DNA of 35,043 nucleotides from Streptomyces beigongshangae (GCF_019710745.1 NZ_JAHKJW010000071.1:1-35043); one strand, 5' to 3'. Counted from the first letter of the stretch, positions 14,697-23,148 are shown. Translations and numbers: made by a program. The notes: generated by a model not told the origin, from the letters alone.

Positions 14697-15949
14697 TGGG
14701 GCCCATGGGGTCCATGCGGACCGTCACCGTGGTCGGAGCCTCGCTGGCCGGGCTGTACGCGGCCCGTGAACTGCGTGCCCGGGGATTCGACGGGCGGCTG
14801 GTGGTCGTCGGCGACGAACCACACCGTCCCTACGACCGCCCGCCCCTGTCCAAGGACTTCCTCACCGGCCGCTCCGACGAGGACCGACTCGCCCTCGGCG
14901 ACCCGGAGGAGAACGCCGGACTCGACGCGGAGTGGCTGCTCGGCGTCCGCGCCCGCGGTCTCGACGCCCGCGGCCGCAGGGTCCTCCTCGACGACGGCCG
15001 CGCCGTTTCCTGTGACGGTGTCGTCGTCGCCACGGGAGCGTCGGCCCGCCGGCTGCCCGGTCCGGGCCGCGGACCGGCCGGAGTCCACACCCTGCGCACC
15101 CTCGACGACGCCCGGGCCCTGCGTGCCGAACTGACCGCGGGCCCCCGCCGTGTCGTCGTCGTCGGCGGGGGATTCATCGGCGCCGAGACCGCGTCCTCGT
15201 GCGCCGTGCTCGGCCACGACGTCACCGTCGTCGAAGCGGCCCGGCTCCCGCTGATTCCCCAGCTCGGCCCGGAGATGGCGGCCCTGTGCGCCGCGCTGCA
15301 CCGCCGGGGCGGTGTCGGCCTGATCACCGGAACAGGGGTCGCCGCGCTGCGGGGCACCGCCGCCGTCACCGGGGTGGAACTCACCGACGGACGGCTCCTG
15401 CCCGCCGATGTCGTGATCGTCGGTATCGGTGCCACTCCCGACACCGGCTGGCTGACGGGCTCGGCGCTCGCCCTGGCCGACGGCGTGCTGTGCGACGACG
15501 GCTGTGTGACGGCTCTGCCCCAGGTGGTCGCCGTCGGCGACGTGGCCCGCGTGGGAGGAACCCGCGCGGAGCACTGGACCAGCGCCACCGAGCAACCACG
15601 GGTCGCCGTGCACAACCTCCTCGCCGGGCACACCGCGCGGACCGTGCGCCCGCTGCCCTACTTCTGGTCCGACCAGTACGGGGCGCGCATCCAGTTCGCC
15701 GGACGGCGGCTCGACACCGACACCGTCCGCATCGCGGAGGGCGCGACCGCCGGCGGGGCGCCGGACGAGGGCGGCTTCCTCGCGCTCTACGAGCGCGAGG
15801 GCCGGACGACGGCGGTGCTCTCCGTGGACCGCCCCCGCTCCTTCACCCGAGTCCGGCGTGAACTCGCCCGTGCGGCGACCGTGCAGGACGGGACGGCGAA
15901 CGCGAAGGAGCCCGCGCTCCCCCGGGAAGGGGAGCCCGCGGTCCCCTAG
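14687..15949 (+). CDS. FAD/NAD(P)H ferredoxin reductase partner of the Rieske system
   Basis: The 420-residue protein resembles the reductases of bacterial oxygenase and P450 systems. It has an FAD fold VTVVGASLAGLYAARELR near the N-terminus, YDRPPLSKDFLTG (flavin contact), an NAD fold VVVVGGGFIGAETASSCAVLG, and VVAVGDVAR (second flavin motif). It ends with a C-terminal domain beginning HWTSATEQPRVAVHNLLAG. The start could also be the ATG at 14714, since four ATGs lie in the first 30 bases; AGAGGGGG favours the first. The last residues beyond about 395 are Ala/Glu/Pro-rich and not conserved. Its stop codon overlaps that of the convergent membrane-protein gene in a single CTAG. It probably reduces the preceding ferredoxin. 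Confidence 0.87.
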   Translation: MRNMGPMGSMRTVTVVGASLAGLYAARELRARGFDGRLVVVGDEPHRPYDRPPLSKDFLTGRSDEDRLALGDPEENAGLDAEWLLGVRARGLDARGRRVLLDDGRAVSCDGVVVATGASARRLPGPGRGPAGVHTLRTLDDARALRAELTAGPRRVVVVGGGFIGAETASSCAVLGHDVTVVEAARLPLIPQLGPEMAALCAALHRRGGVGLITGTGVAALRGTAAVTGVELTDGRLLPADVVIVGIGATPDTGWLTGSALALADGVLCDDGCVTALPQVVAVGDVARVGGTRAEHWTSATEQPRVAVHNLLAGHTARTVRPLPYFWSDQYGARIQFAGRRLDTDTVRIAEGATAGGAPDEGGFLALYEREGRTTAVLSVDRPRSFTRVRRELARAATVQDGTANAKEPALPREGEPAVP

Positions 15950-16683
15950 GAGGAGTGCGAGAGCCGGCCCGCGCCGCTCCGCCTGCGTATCCGCTCGCTC
16001 GCCCGCTGCGCGGTCCGCTCCTGACGCCGGGCCTTGCGCCGCTCGCGCCGCAGGGCCCGCGCCGTGCTGCTCGGCTCCGACACCACGCCGTTGCGCTGGT
16101 TCCACACCTGGCGGGTGACCCAGACGTCCAGCGCGCCCCACGTCGCCACCACCGTGCTCGCCACGCTGCTCAGCACCATCGGGAACGCGAGCCAGGAACC
16201 GGCCATGGTGCACAGGAACGCGATCATCGCCTGGATCAGGGTGACGGCGATGATGATGACGGCCCGCACCGCCGACGTCCGCACGGGATCCGGCAGCCGC
16301 CGCCGGCGCGCGGGCTCCTCGATCCACAACGGCCGGTAGTGCCCCCGGTCCCCGGCCCCCGCAGCCGGCCGCTCCCCCCTCTCCGGCAGGAGATCGGCCC
16401 CGACCTCGCCGGCTTCCCCCACCTCGCCGGCTTCCCCGGCCCCCTCGGCGTCCACGAACGGCTCCGTCCCGGTCCCCGCCACGGGGGCCGTGCCGTCCCC
16501 CGCCGCAGGCGCTGTACCGGCCTCCGTCACCCGCTCCGCCTCCGCCGCGACATCCGCCGCCGAAATGTCCATCACCGAAATGTCGGCCGGAATGCCGTGA
16601 GCCGGCACCCGTGGCTCCCGCTCCGTCTCCGCGATCGTCGCGACACCCGCCCCGGATGCCCCGTACCGCTCCGCCGTGCCCAT
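15946..16683 (-). CDS. Two-TM membrane protein of unknown function, divergent from the conservon
   Basis: The 245-residue protein is not recognised. Residues 1-130 are acidic and low in complexity, with a repeated GEAGEV. Two adjacent hydrophobic helices follow: AVIIIAVTLIQAMIAFLCTMAGSW, then a segment from VLSSVASTVVATW. The C-terminal tail of about 60 residues is strongly basic (RALRRERRKARRQERTAQRA). It is probably a cytoplasmic-membrane protein with a basic cytosolic tail. The gene faces away from cvnA across a 420-bp shared control region, which hints at a link to the conservon but does not prove it. The ATG at 16683 has only a modest GGGGAG upstream; a start a few codons earlier is possible. 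Confidence 0.75.
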   Translation of the reverse strand: MGTAERYGASGAGVATIAETEREPRVPAHGIPADISVMDISAADVAAEAERVTEAGTAPAAGDGTAPVAGTGTEPFVDAEGAGEAGEVGEAGEVGADLLPERGERPAAGAGDRGHYRPLWIEEPARRRRLPDPVRTSAVRAVIIIAVTLIQAMIAFLCTMAGSWLAFPMVLSSVASTVVATWGALDVWVTRQVWNQRNGVVSEPSSTARALRRERRKARRQERTAQRASERIRRRSGAGRLSHSS

Positions 16684-17103
16684 CAACTCGTCACTCCCCA
16701 CCGCCGGACAGCCGCTCGCTCCGGTGTCGTGAGACTCCGGCTCCCCATCGGCTGCCCGGCTTGCGCTGTTATACGCGGCCTGGCCGCGGCATACGGCACC
16801 TGCAGCCGATTCCGCCCCCAACTTCCGTACAGACAGACGATCGGCGTAAGCCGAAGATTCCCGGCGGCCGAAGAATTCCGGCCAATTGATCTGCTGTGGG
16901 GACGCAGCCGCAGTCGCCGACCCGTGTCGGATTCGGGGACGCAATCTCCCGCAATGGACGGACAACTGCGGACGTCCTGTCCGGGTGTGCGCCGAGTCGG
17001 CCCGGACAGGTCTTCGAGATACCCGTGGGTCGGTAGTAGGCTCACGCCGTTTGTTGCCGTACATGTGTGCCCCCTTTTCTCCGGGGCCGAGCTGGGGGAG
17101 GCC
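16684..17103. promoter_or_regulatory. Divergent control region of the membrane-protein gene and cvnA
   Basis: The 420 bp hold no gene. Toward the left gene, TATAAC (complement of 16768-16773) is a fair -10, and the perfect palindrome CGCGGCC-T-GGCCGCG (16774-16788) lies directly behind it as a possible operator. Toward cvnA, a perfect 10-bp inverted repeat, CCTGTCCGGG (16976-16985) and CCCGGACAGG (17001-17010), ends 2 bp before the proposed -35. Confidence 0.55.
17013..17042 (+). promoter_or_regulatory. Candidate cvnA promoter
   Basis: TTCGAG (17013-17018) and TAGGCT (17037-17042) are separated by 18 bp, close to the housekeeping-sigma pattern. The start would fall near 17049, about 55 bp before the cvnA ATG. 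Confidence 0.5.
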
Positions 17104-19992
17104 ATGCGCTTTCGCGGGAAGTCCATCCGCCGGAAGATCGTGGCGCTGCTTCTCGTGCCGCTCGTTTCCCTGACCGGGATCTGGGCCTTCGCCACCGTAC
17201 TCACGGGGCGCGAGGTCAACCAGCTGTTCGACACGACGTTCATCGTCCAGGAGATCGGTTACCCCACCGAGGACGTCATCAGCGTGCTCCAGGACGAGCG
17301 CCGCCAGGCCCTCGTCTACCTCGCGGACCCCCGCGCCTCCGACGCCCTCACCGACCTGCGCCGGACCAGGACCGCCACCGACGAGGTGGTCTCGAAGATC
17401 CGCCGGAACGCCGGGGCCGCCGACGTGCGGGACGAGCTGGGTCCCGACGCCACCGAGCGCCTCACGGCCATCCTGGACGCCTTCGACGGGGTGGGGTCGC
17501 TGCGTCAGAGCGTCGAGGACGGCACGGTCACCCGTGCGCAGGCCCTGGACCTCTACAACCGCCTGGTGGACCCCTGCTACATCCTCCTGGCCAACCTCCG
17601 GGTCCTCGACGACGTGGACGTGGACAAGGAGGGCCGCGCCCTCGTCAACATGTCGCGCGCCCGTGAGCTGCTGGCCCGGGAGGACGCCCTGCTCGGCTCC
17701 TCCCTCGTGGTCGGCAGGGTCACCCGCGACGAGGCCCGCGACATCTCCGACCTCGTCGCCCAGCGCACGCTCATGTACGAGATCAACCTGCCGCAACTGC
17801 CCTCCGTCGAGCGCACCCGCTACGAGCGCTACTGGAAGAACGCCTCCACCGCACCGCTGCGCGTGGCCGAGCAGTCCGTCCTCGCCTCCTCGCCCGGCAC
17901 CCCCGACGGAGTCAGCGCGAGGAGCTGGGACGGCCTCGCGGACGGCGTCCTGGACGGCCTCGACAAGCTCAACACCCAGGCGGGCGACCGCTTCCAGGAC
18001 CGGGTCCGCCCCGTCGCGGTCGGCGTCATCGTCAAGGCCGCCATCGCCGGCGTGCTCGGCCTGGCCGCGGTGCTGGTCTCGCTCTTCATGTCCGTACGCA
18101 TGGGCCGCGGCCTCATCCGCGACCTGCGCCGGCTGCGCCGGGAGGCCCACGAGACCGCCGAGGTCCGGCTGCCCAGCGTGATGCGCCGCCTCTCCGCGGG
18201 CGAGCAGGTCGACGTCGAGACCGAGGTCCCGCGCCTGGAGTACGAGAAGAACGAGATCGGCGAGGTCAGCCAGGCCCTCAACAGCCTCCAGCGGTCCGCC
18301 GTCGAGGCCGCGGTCAAGCAGTCCGAACTGCGCAGCGGCGTCTCCGAGGTCTTCGTGAACCTCGCCCGCCGCAGCCAGGTCCTGCTGCACAAGCAGCTCA
18401 CCCTGCTCGACACGATGGAGCGCAGGACCGAGGACACGGACGAACTCGCCGACCTCTTCCGCCTGGACCACCTGACGACCCGTATGCGCCGGCACGCGGA
18501 AGGCCTGGTCATCCTCTCCGGGGCGGCCCCCTCCCGGCAGTGGCGCAAGCCCGTCCAGCTGATGGACGTCGTACGCGCCGCCGTCGCCGAGGTCGAGGAC
18601 TACGAGCGCATCGAGGTCAGGCGGCTGCCGCGGATGGCCGTCACCGGGTCCGCCGTCGCCGACCTCACGCACCTGGTGGCCGAACTCCTGGAGAACGCCA
18701 CGGTGTTCTCCCCGCCGCACACGGCCGTGCAGGTCCTCGGCGAGCGGGTCGCCAACGGCTTCACCCTGGAGATCCACGACCGCGGTCTCGGCATGGCCGC
18801 CGAGGCGCTCCTCGACGCCAACCTCCGGCTGGCGGAGACCCCCGAGTTCGAGCTCTCCGACACCGACCGGCTGGGCCTCTTCGTGGTCAGCCGGCTCGCC
18901 CAGCGGCAGAACGTACGCGTCTCCCTGCAACCCTCCCCGTACGGGGGGACGACCGCGGTGGTCTTCGTGCCCGACGCGCTGCTCTCGGACGAGGTGCCCG
19001 ACACCAACGGCGTCGGTTTCCGGCTCGACCGCGCGCCCTCCGCGAAGGGCGCGCAGAAACCGAGGAGCCCGAAGGGCACGGCCGACGACGACCGCAGGAC
19101 CGCCCTGTCCCAGGTCCCGGTGACGCTGCCCGGCCTGTCGACCTCGATCCTCGACGGGCCGGTCGAACTGGAGGCGCCCGTCGACCTGGACGCCCTCGAC
19201 GACTTCCCCGGCCCTCTCGACGACGGGACCGGGCGCGGCGGCGTCTTCCGGCCGCGCCGCTCCCGCGCCGGGACCACCAAGGAGGAGTGGCCCGAACCAC
19301 CGCGCGGGCCGGCACCGTCCGACGGCGGCGACGGCCGCCCCGCCGCGCCGCTGCCCCGCCGCCGCGCCCCCAAGCTCGTCAGCTCCCACGGGCGTCCCGT
19401 GACCCGCGCCGCACCGCGCCGCGAGGGCACGGCGGACCGCCAGGACACCGGCGAGGTGACGGAACTGCCCCGGCCGGCCGGGGAGGCGCCCGAGCGTTCC
19501 GGCGTGCTCGAAGAGCTGCCGAAGCGGTCCAGGGGCGCCACGCGGGGACCGGCGGGCCGTGAGACCGGCGACCGGCCCGCCGGTGCAGGCGAGGAAGCGG
19601 GCGCGGGCGAGGGCCGGGGGGACCGCGACCGGCCTCCGGCCCTGCCCCGGCCCGGCGCACGCCGCGGGATCGAAGCGGGCAGCACCCGCCCCGCGGCCCC
19701 GGTTGACAGCGGAGACACCCGCCCCGACGCGTCGGCCGCGGGCGGCACCGGCCCGCTGCCCCGCCGCGTACGGCAGGCCAGTCTGGCTCCGCAGCTCAAG
19801 GAGGGGCCCGAGGAGGGCACCGCGAGCGGCGCCGCCCGCCCGGCGGACCCCACCGACCGGGACGCGGACGAAGTACGCAACCGGATGGCCTCGCTCCAGC
19901 GCGGCTGGCAGCGCGGCCGCGAGGAGAACGCCGAGGGCGACCGGGCCCAGGACGGCACAGCACCAGGAACGACCAAGGGAGACGGTCGATGA
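17104..19992 (+). CDS. cvnA: Conservon protein CvnA, sensor-histidine-kinase-like ATPase
   Basis: The 962-residue membrane protein has a first TM helix at residues 12-34 (VALLLVPLVSLTGIWAF) and an extracytoplasmic domain of about 270 residues with nitrate-sensor-like helices. The second TM is near 304-332, followed by a HAMP-like linker. A GHKL-type ATPase domain has the N-box HLVAELLENATVFSPPHT near 522-539 and DRGLGM as G1 box. After about residue 640 it is a long Pro/Arg/Gly-rich disordered tail. There is no classical H-box His dimer motif, as expected for CvnA. The ATG follows GGGGGAGG. In known conservons the four products form a membrane complex thought to resemble G-protein-coupled signalling; the signal here is unknown. 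It overlaps cvnB by 4 bp. Confidence 0.9.
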   Translation: MRFRGKSIRRKIVALLLVPLVSLTGIWAFATVLTGREVNQLFDTTFIVQEIGYPTEDVISVLQDERRQALVYLADPRASDALTDLRRTRTATDEVVSKIRRNAGAADVRDELGPDATERLTAILDAFDGVGSLRQSVEDGTVTRAQALDLYNRLVDPCYILLANLRVLDDVDVDKEGRALVNMSRARELLAREDALLGSSLVVGRVTRDEARDISDLVAQRTLMYEINLPQLPSVERTRYERYWKNASTAPLRVAEQSVLASSPGTPDGVSARSWDGLADGVLDGLDKLNTQAGDRFQDRVRPVAVGVIVKAAIAGVLGLAAVLVSLFMSVRMGRGLIRDLRRLRREAHETAEVRLPSVMRRLSAGEQVDVETEVPRLEYEKNEIGEVSQALNSLQRSAVEAAVKQSELRSGVSEVFVNLARRSQVLLHKQLTLLDTMERRTEDTDELADLFRLDHLTTRMRRHAEGLVILSGAAPSRQWRKPVQLMDVVRAAVAEVEDYERIEVRRLPRMAVTGSAVADLTHLVAELLENATVFSPPHTAVQVLGERVANGFTLEIHDRGLGMAAEALLDANLRLAETPEFELSDTDRLGLFVVSRLAQRQNVRVSLQPSPYGGTTAVVFVPDALLSDEVPDTNGVGFRLDRAPSAKGAQKPRSPKGTADDDRRTALSQVPVTLPGLSTSILDGPVELEAPVDLDALDDFPGPLDDGTGRGGVFRPRRSRAGTTKEEWPEPPRGPAPSDGGDGRPAAPLPRRRAPKLVSSHGRPVTRAAPRREGTADRQDTGEVTELPRPAGEAPERSGVLEELPKRSRGATRGPAGRETGDRPAGAGEEAGAGEGRGDRDRPPALPRPGARRGIEAGSTRPAAPVDSGDTRPDASAAGGTGPLPRRVRQASLAPQLKEGPEEGTASGAARPADPTDRDADEVRNRMASLQRGWQRGREENAEGDRAQDGTAPGTTKGDGR

Positions 19993-20429
19993 CCGGACCG
20001 AAGACCGCCGGCCACCTCACGACCACCACGGAGACGGGAGAGCTCAACTGGCTCCTCGACGACCTGGTGGCGCGCGTCGCCAGCATCCGCAAAGCACTCG
20101 TGCTCTCCGGGGACGGCCTCCCCACGGGGGTCTCCGGCGACCTGACGAGGGAGGACAGCGAGCATCTGGCCGCCGTCGCCTCCGGCTTCCACAGCCTCGC
20201 CAAGGGCGTCGGCCGCCACTTCGAGGCCGGCAGCGTCCGGCAGACGGTGGTCGAACTGGACGAGGCGTTCCTCTTCGTCACGGCGGCCGGTGACGGCAGC
20301 TGCCTCGCCGTCCTCTCGGACGCCGACTCCGACGTCGGGCAGGTCGCGTACGAGATGACCCTGCTGGTGAAGAGGGTCGGCGCGCATCTCGCCGCCGTCC
20401 CGCGCACCGAACTGTCCTCCGGAGGGTAG
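19989..20429 (+). CDS. cvnB: Conservon protein CvnB, roadblock/LC7 domain
   Basis: The 146-residue protein has a single roadblock/LC7 fold: LNWLLDDLVARVASIRKALVLSGDG, then LAAVASGFHSLAKGVGRHF, a strand region VRQTVVELDEAFLFVTAAG, and a C-terminal helix DVGQVAYEMTLLVKRVGAHL. Roadblock proteins regulate small GTPases; in conservons CvnB is taken to link the kinase-like CvnA with the GTPase CvnD. It starts within the last codons of cvnA (ATGA overlap), so production is coupled. Confidence 0.92.
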   Translation: MTGPKTAGHLTTTTETGELNWLLDDLVARVASIRKALVLSGDGLPTGVSGDLTREDSEHLAAVASGFHSLAKGVGRHFEAGSVRQTVVELDEAFLFVTAAGDGSCLAVLSDADSDVGQVAYEMTLLVKRVGAHLAAVPRTELSSGG

Positions 20430-20438
20430 TGGGACGGT

Positions 20439-20834
20439 ATGAGCGGAGACGGTCAGGGGACGCCCCACTGGTTCGACGACGAGGCCGGACCGGTGGTCCG
20501 TCCGTACGCCATGACACGCGGCCGCACCACCAGCCCGGGCCAGCACCGCCTCGACCTGATCGCGCTGGTGGTGGCGGAGCGGTACGCCGAGGACCCGGAG
20601 GCGGACAACTCGCTCTCCCCGGAGCACGTGGACATCGTCGGACTCTGCCGTGACGCCCCCCAGTCGGTCGCCGAACTCGCCGCGGGCCTCGACCTGCCCA
20701 TCGGGGTCGTACGCGTCCTCATAGGCGATCTGGTGGAGGACGAGCTGGTCCGTGTGACGCGTCCGGTCCCCCCGGCCGAGCTGCCCGACGAGAGCATCCT
20801 GCGCGATGTGATCAGCGGCTTGCGGGCCCTGTGA
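20439..20834 (+). CDS. cvnC: Conservon protein CvnC, DUF742
   Basis: This 131-residue DUF742 protein has the typical VRPYAMTRGRT motif at about 19-29. A winged-helix-like body follows (DIVGLCRDAPQSVAELAAGLDLPIGVVRVLIGDL). It has the usual end PDESILRDVISGLRAL. It lies 9 bp after cvnB. A repeat array begins immediately after its stop and separates it from cvnD. Its biochemical role in the complex is not established. Confidence 0.92.
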   Translation: MSGDGQGTPHWFDDEAGPVVRPYAMTRGRTTSPGQHRLDLIALVVAERYAEDPEADNSLSPEHVDIVGLCRDAPQSVAELAAGLDLPIGVVRVLIGDLVEDELVRVTRPVPPAELPDESILRDVISGLRAL

Positions 20835-20835
20835 A

Positions 20836-20895
20836 CGAAGCACCGGCACCACCGAAGCACCCGGCACGACCGAGCACGTGACACCACCGAAGCAG
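20836..20895. repeat. Degenerate 17-18-bp tandem repeat between cvnC and cvnD
   Basis: About 3.5 copies of CGAAGCACCGGCACCAC with variants (starts at 20836, 20853, 20871 and 20888) fill the cvnC-cvnD spacer, from one base after the cvnC stop codon to just before the cvnD ribosome site. Confidence 0.7.
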
Positions 20896-20908
20896 GAAGA
20901 AGAGACCG

Positions 20909-21514
20909 ATGATCCTCGGGCGCACGGAACGCGGCAAGGCCCCGGTCGAACCCGTCACCCTCAAGATCCTCGTGGCGGGCGGCTTCGGTGTGGGCAAGAC
21001 CACCCTGGTCGGCGCCGTGAGCGAGATCAAGCCGCTGCGCACCGAGGAGCTGCTGACCGAGGCGGGCCGTCCCGTCGACGACACCAGCGGCGTGGAGGGC
21101 AAGCGCACCACCACGGTCGCCATGGACTTCGGCCGCATCACGCTCCGCGAGGACCTCGTGCTGTACCTTTTCGGCACACCGGGCCAGGACCGCTTCTGGT
21201 TCCTCTGGGACGAGCTCGCCACCGGCGCCCTGGGGGCCGTCGTGCTCGCCGACACCCGCCGCCTGGAGGACTGCTTCGCGGCGGTCGACTACTTCGAGCG
21301 ACGCGCCATCCCCTTCGTGGTCGGCGTCAACTGCTTCGAGGGCGCCTCCCGTTACCCCGCCGAGGACGTCCGCCAGGCCCTCGACCTCGACCCCGCCGTC
21401 CCCGTGGTCCTGTGCGACGCCCGCGACCGGGAGTCGGTCAAGGAGGTCCTCGTCGAGGTCGTCCAGCACGCGATGGCGTACGCGGGCGGCCCCCGCCGCA
21501 CCCTCACCGGCTGA
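20909..21514 (+). CDS. cvnD: Conservon GTPase CvnD
   Basis: The 201-residue small GTP-binding protein has the P-loop AGGFGVGKTT at 23-32, a switch-I Thr region KRTTTVAMDFGRI, and FGTPGQDRF as G3, where the usual DxxG is TPGQ as in other CvnD/MglA-like proteins. G4 is replaced by VGVNCF (NxxD not seen), also as in this group. It is the fourth and last conservon gene; ATG at 20909 follows AGGAAGAAGAG. No P450 gene follows, unlike some conservons. The gene converges on glpK with only 16 bp between stop codons. Confidence 0.92.
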   Translation: MILGRTERGKAPVEPVTLKILVAGGFGVGKTTLVGAVSEIKPLRTEELLTEAGRPVDDTSGVEGKRTTTVAMDFGRITLREDLVLYLFGTPGQDRFWFLWDELATGALGAVVLADTRRLEDCFAAVDYFERRAIPFVVGVNCFEGASRYPAEDVRQALDLDPAVPVVLCDARDRESVKEVLVEVVQHAMAYAGGPRRTLTG

Positions 21515-21536
21515 GCACACGCGACACGGCTCAGCC
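21509..21536. terminator. Hairpin that contains both stop codons of cvnD and glpK
   Basis: GGCTGAGC (21509-21516) and GCTCAGCC (21529-21536) are perfect 8-bp complements with a 12-nt loop. The left arm includes the cvnD stop, the right arm the glpK stop. It is a probable bidirectional terminator. Confidence 0.65.
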
Positions 21537-23042
21537 CGTGCCCTCCTCCTCCCAGCCGAAGCTCTTCTCCACCGCCTTGCGCCAGTTGTGGTACTCGCGG
21601 TCGCGGACCGACGCCTCCATGGACGGCGTCCACTCGGCGTCCTTCCGCCAGTGCGACTTCAGCTCGTCGAGGTCGTTCCACACCCCCGTCGCCAGGCCCG
21701 CCGCGTACGCCGCCCCCAGACAGGTCGTCTCGGAGACCTTCGGACGGATCACCGGCACGTCGAGCACATCCGCCTGGTGCTGCATGAGCAGGTTGTTCCC
21801 GGTCATGCCGCCGTCCGCCTTCAGGGTCGTGATCCGCACCCCCGAGTCCTGGAACATGGCGTCCACGACCTCACGCGTCTGCCAGCTCGTCGCCTCCAGC
21901 ACGGCCCGCGCCAGGTGCCCCTTGGTGACGTACCGCGTCAGACCCGTGACGACCCCGCGCGCGTCGGAACGCCAGTACGGCGCGAACAGCCCCGAGAACG
22001 CGGGCACGATGTACGCGCCGCCGTTGTCGTCGACACCCGCCGCCAGGGTCTCGATCTCGTCGGCGCTGCGGATGATGCCGAGCTGGTCGCGGAACCACTG
22101 CACCAGCGCCCCGGTGATCGCGATGGCCCCCTCCAGGCAGTAGACCGGCGCCTCCGTGCCGATCTTGTATCCCACCGTCGTCAGCAGCCCGTTCTTCGAG
22201 GCGACGGGCCGGCCCCCGGTGTTGAGCAGCAGGAAGCTGCCCGTCCCGTACGTGTTCTTGGCCGTGCCGACGTCGTAGCAGGTCTGCCCGAACACCGCCG
22301 CCTGCTGGTCGCCCAGCGCGGACGCCACCGGGACCCCGGCGAGCCGGCCCACGGCGGTCCCGTACACCTCGGCCGAGGACCTGATGTCGGGGAGGACCGA
22401 CTCGGGGACGTCCATCGCGGAGAGGATCGACCGGTCCCATTCGAGCGTCGCGAGGTTCATCAGCATGGTGCGGGAGGCGTTGGTGACGTCGGTGACGTGC
22501 CGGCCGCCGTCGGTGCCGCCGGTGAGGTTCCAGACGAGCCAGGAGTCGATCGTGCCGAAGGCGATCTCGCCGCGCCCGGCCCTGGCCCGCAGCCCCGGTA
22601 CGTTGTCGAGCAGCCAGGCCGCCTTGGGCCCGGAGAAGTAGCTGGCCAGCGGCAGCCCGGTCCGCTCACGGAACCGGTCCTGCCCGTCCGGACCGCCGAG
22701 TTCGCCGCACAGCGCGGAGGTACGGGTGTCCTGCCACACGATCGCGTTGTGCACGGGCTTGCCGGTGGCGCGGTCCCACAGGACCGTCGTCTCGCGCTGG
22801 TTGGTGATCCCCAGCGCGCTGATCTGGTCGGCGCGGAGCCCGGCCTTCGCGATCGCGCCCGCGACCACGGCCTGCACCTTCGACCAGATCTCGGTGGCGT
22901 CGTGCTCCACCCAGCCGGGTTTGGGAAAGATCTGGCGGTGCTCACGCCGGTCGACGGCGACGATCGCGCCGTCCTGGTTGAAGACGATGCAGCGGCTGGA
23001 CGTGGTGCCCTGGTCGATAGCGGCCACGAACTTGTCCGTCAT
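21531..23042 (-). CDS. glpK: Glycerol kinase
   Basis: The 503-residue FGGY-family kinase phosphorylates glycerol to glycerol-3-phosphate with ATP. FVAAIDQGTTSSRCIVFNQDG is the N-terminal phosphate-binding segment. ALGITNQRETTVLWDRATG, GTIDSWLVWNLTGG, NTYGTGSFLLLNTG and LKADGGMTGNNLLMQHQADVL follow in the family order; the Asp of the last motif region and Asp10 bind substrate. The ATG at 23042 is preceded by GAAGGGGA. It lies 113 bp downstream of the glycerol channel gene in the same direction, the usual glpF-glpK order. A downstream glycerol-3-phosphate dehydrogenase gene is absent here. Confidence 0.95.
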   Translation of the reverse strand: MTDKFVAAIDQGTTSSRCIVFNQDGAIVAVDRREHRQIFPKPGWVEHDATEIWSKVQAVVAGAIAKAGLRADQISALGITNQRETTVLWDRATGKPVHNAIVWQDTRTSALCGELGGPDGQDRFRERTGLPLASYFSGPKAAWLLDNVPGLRARAGRGEIAFGTIDSWLVWNLTGGTDGGRHVTDVTNASRTMLMNLATLEWDRSILSAMDVPESVLPDIRSSAEVYGTAVGRLAGVPVASALGDQQAAVFGQTCYDVGTAKNTYGTGSFLLLNTGGRPVASKNGLLTTVGYKIGTEAPVYCLEGAIAITGALVQWFRDQLGIIRSADEIETLAAGVDDNGGAYIVPAFSGLFAPYWRSDARGVVTGLTRYVTKGHLARAVLEATSWQTREVVDAMFQDSGVRITTLKADGGMTGNNLLMQHQADVLDVPVIRPKVSETTCLGAAYAAGLATGVWNDLDELKSHWRKDAEWTPSMEASVRDREYHNWRKAVEKSFGWEEEGTG

Positions 23043-23088
23043 GACGTCCCCTTCGTCGGTTCCTGCTTCGTCGGGTTCGGTGGAAGGC

Positions 23089-23148
23089 GTACGGGTCCTG
23101 CGGAGGGTGTACATGTCCCGCGGAGTGCGTACGGGCCCTGCCGTGACG
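23089..23148. repeat. 20-bp tandem repeat in the glpF-glpK spacer
   Basis: Three degenerate copies begin GTACGGG, GTACATG and GTACGGG at 23089, 23109 and 23129, a strict 20-bp period. They end 8 bp from the glpF stop codon. Confidence 0.7.

Noticed and set aside
15955..17103. N-terminal extension of CvnA by about 380 codons
   Set aside because: It is the antisense of the two-TM membrane-protein gene and of the control region; ATG 17104 has GGGGGAGG and begins the first TM helix.
15946..19389. Minus-strand 1147-codon frame covering the conservon
   Set aside because: Only 15946-16683 is a plausible gene; the remainder is antisense to cvnA, which has clear domains.
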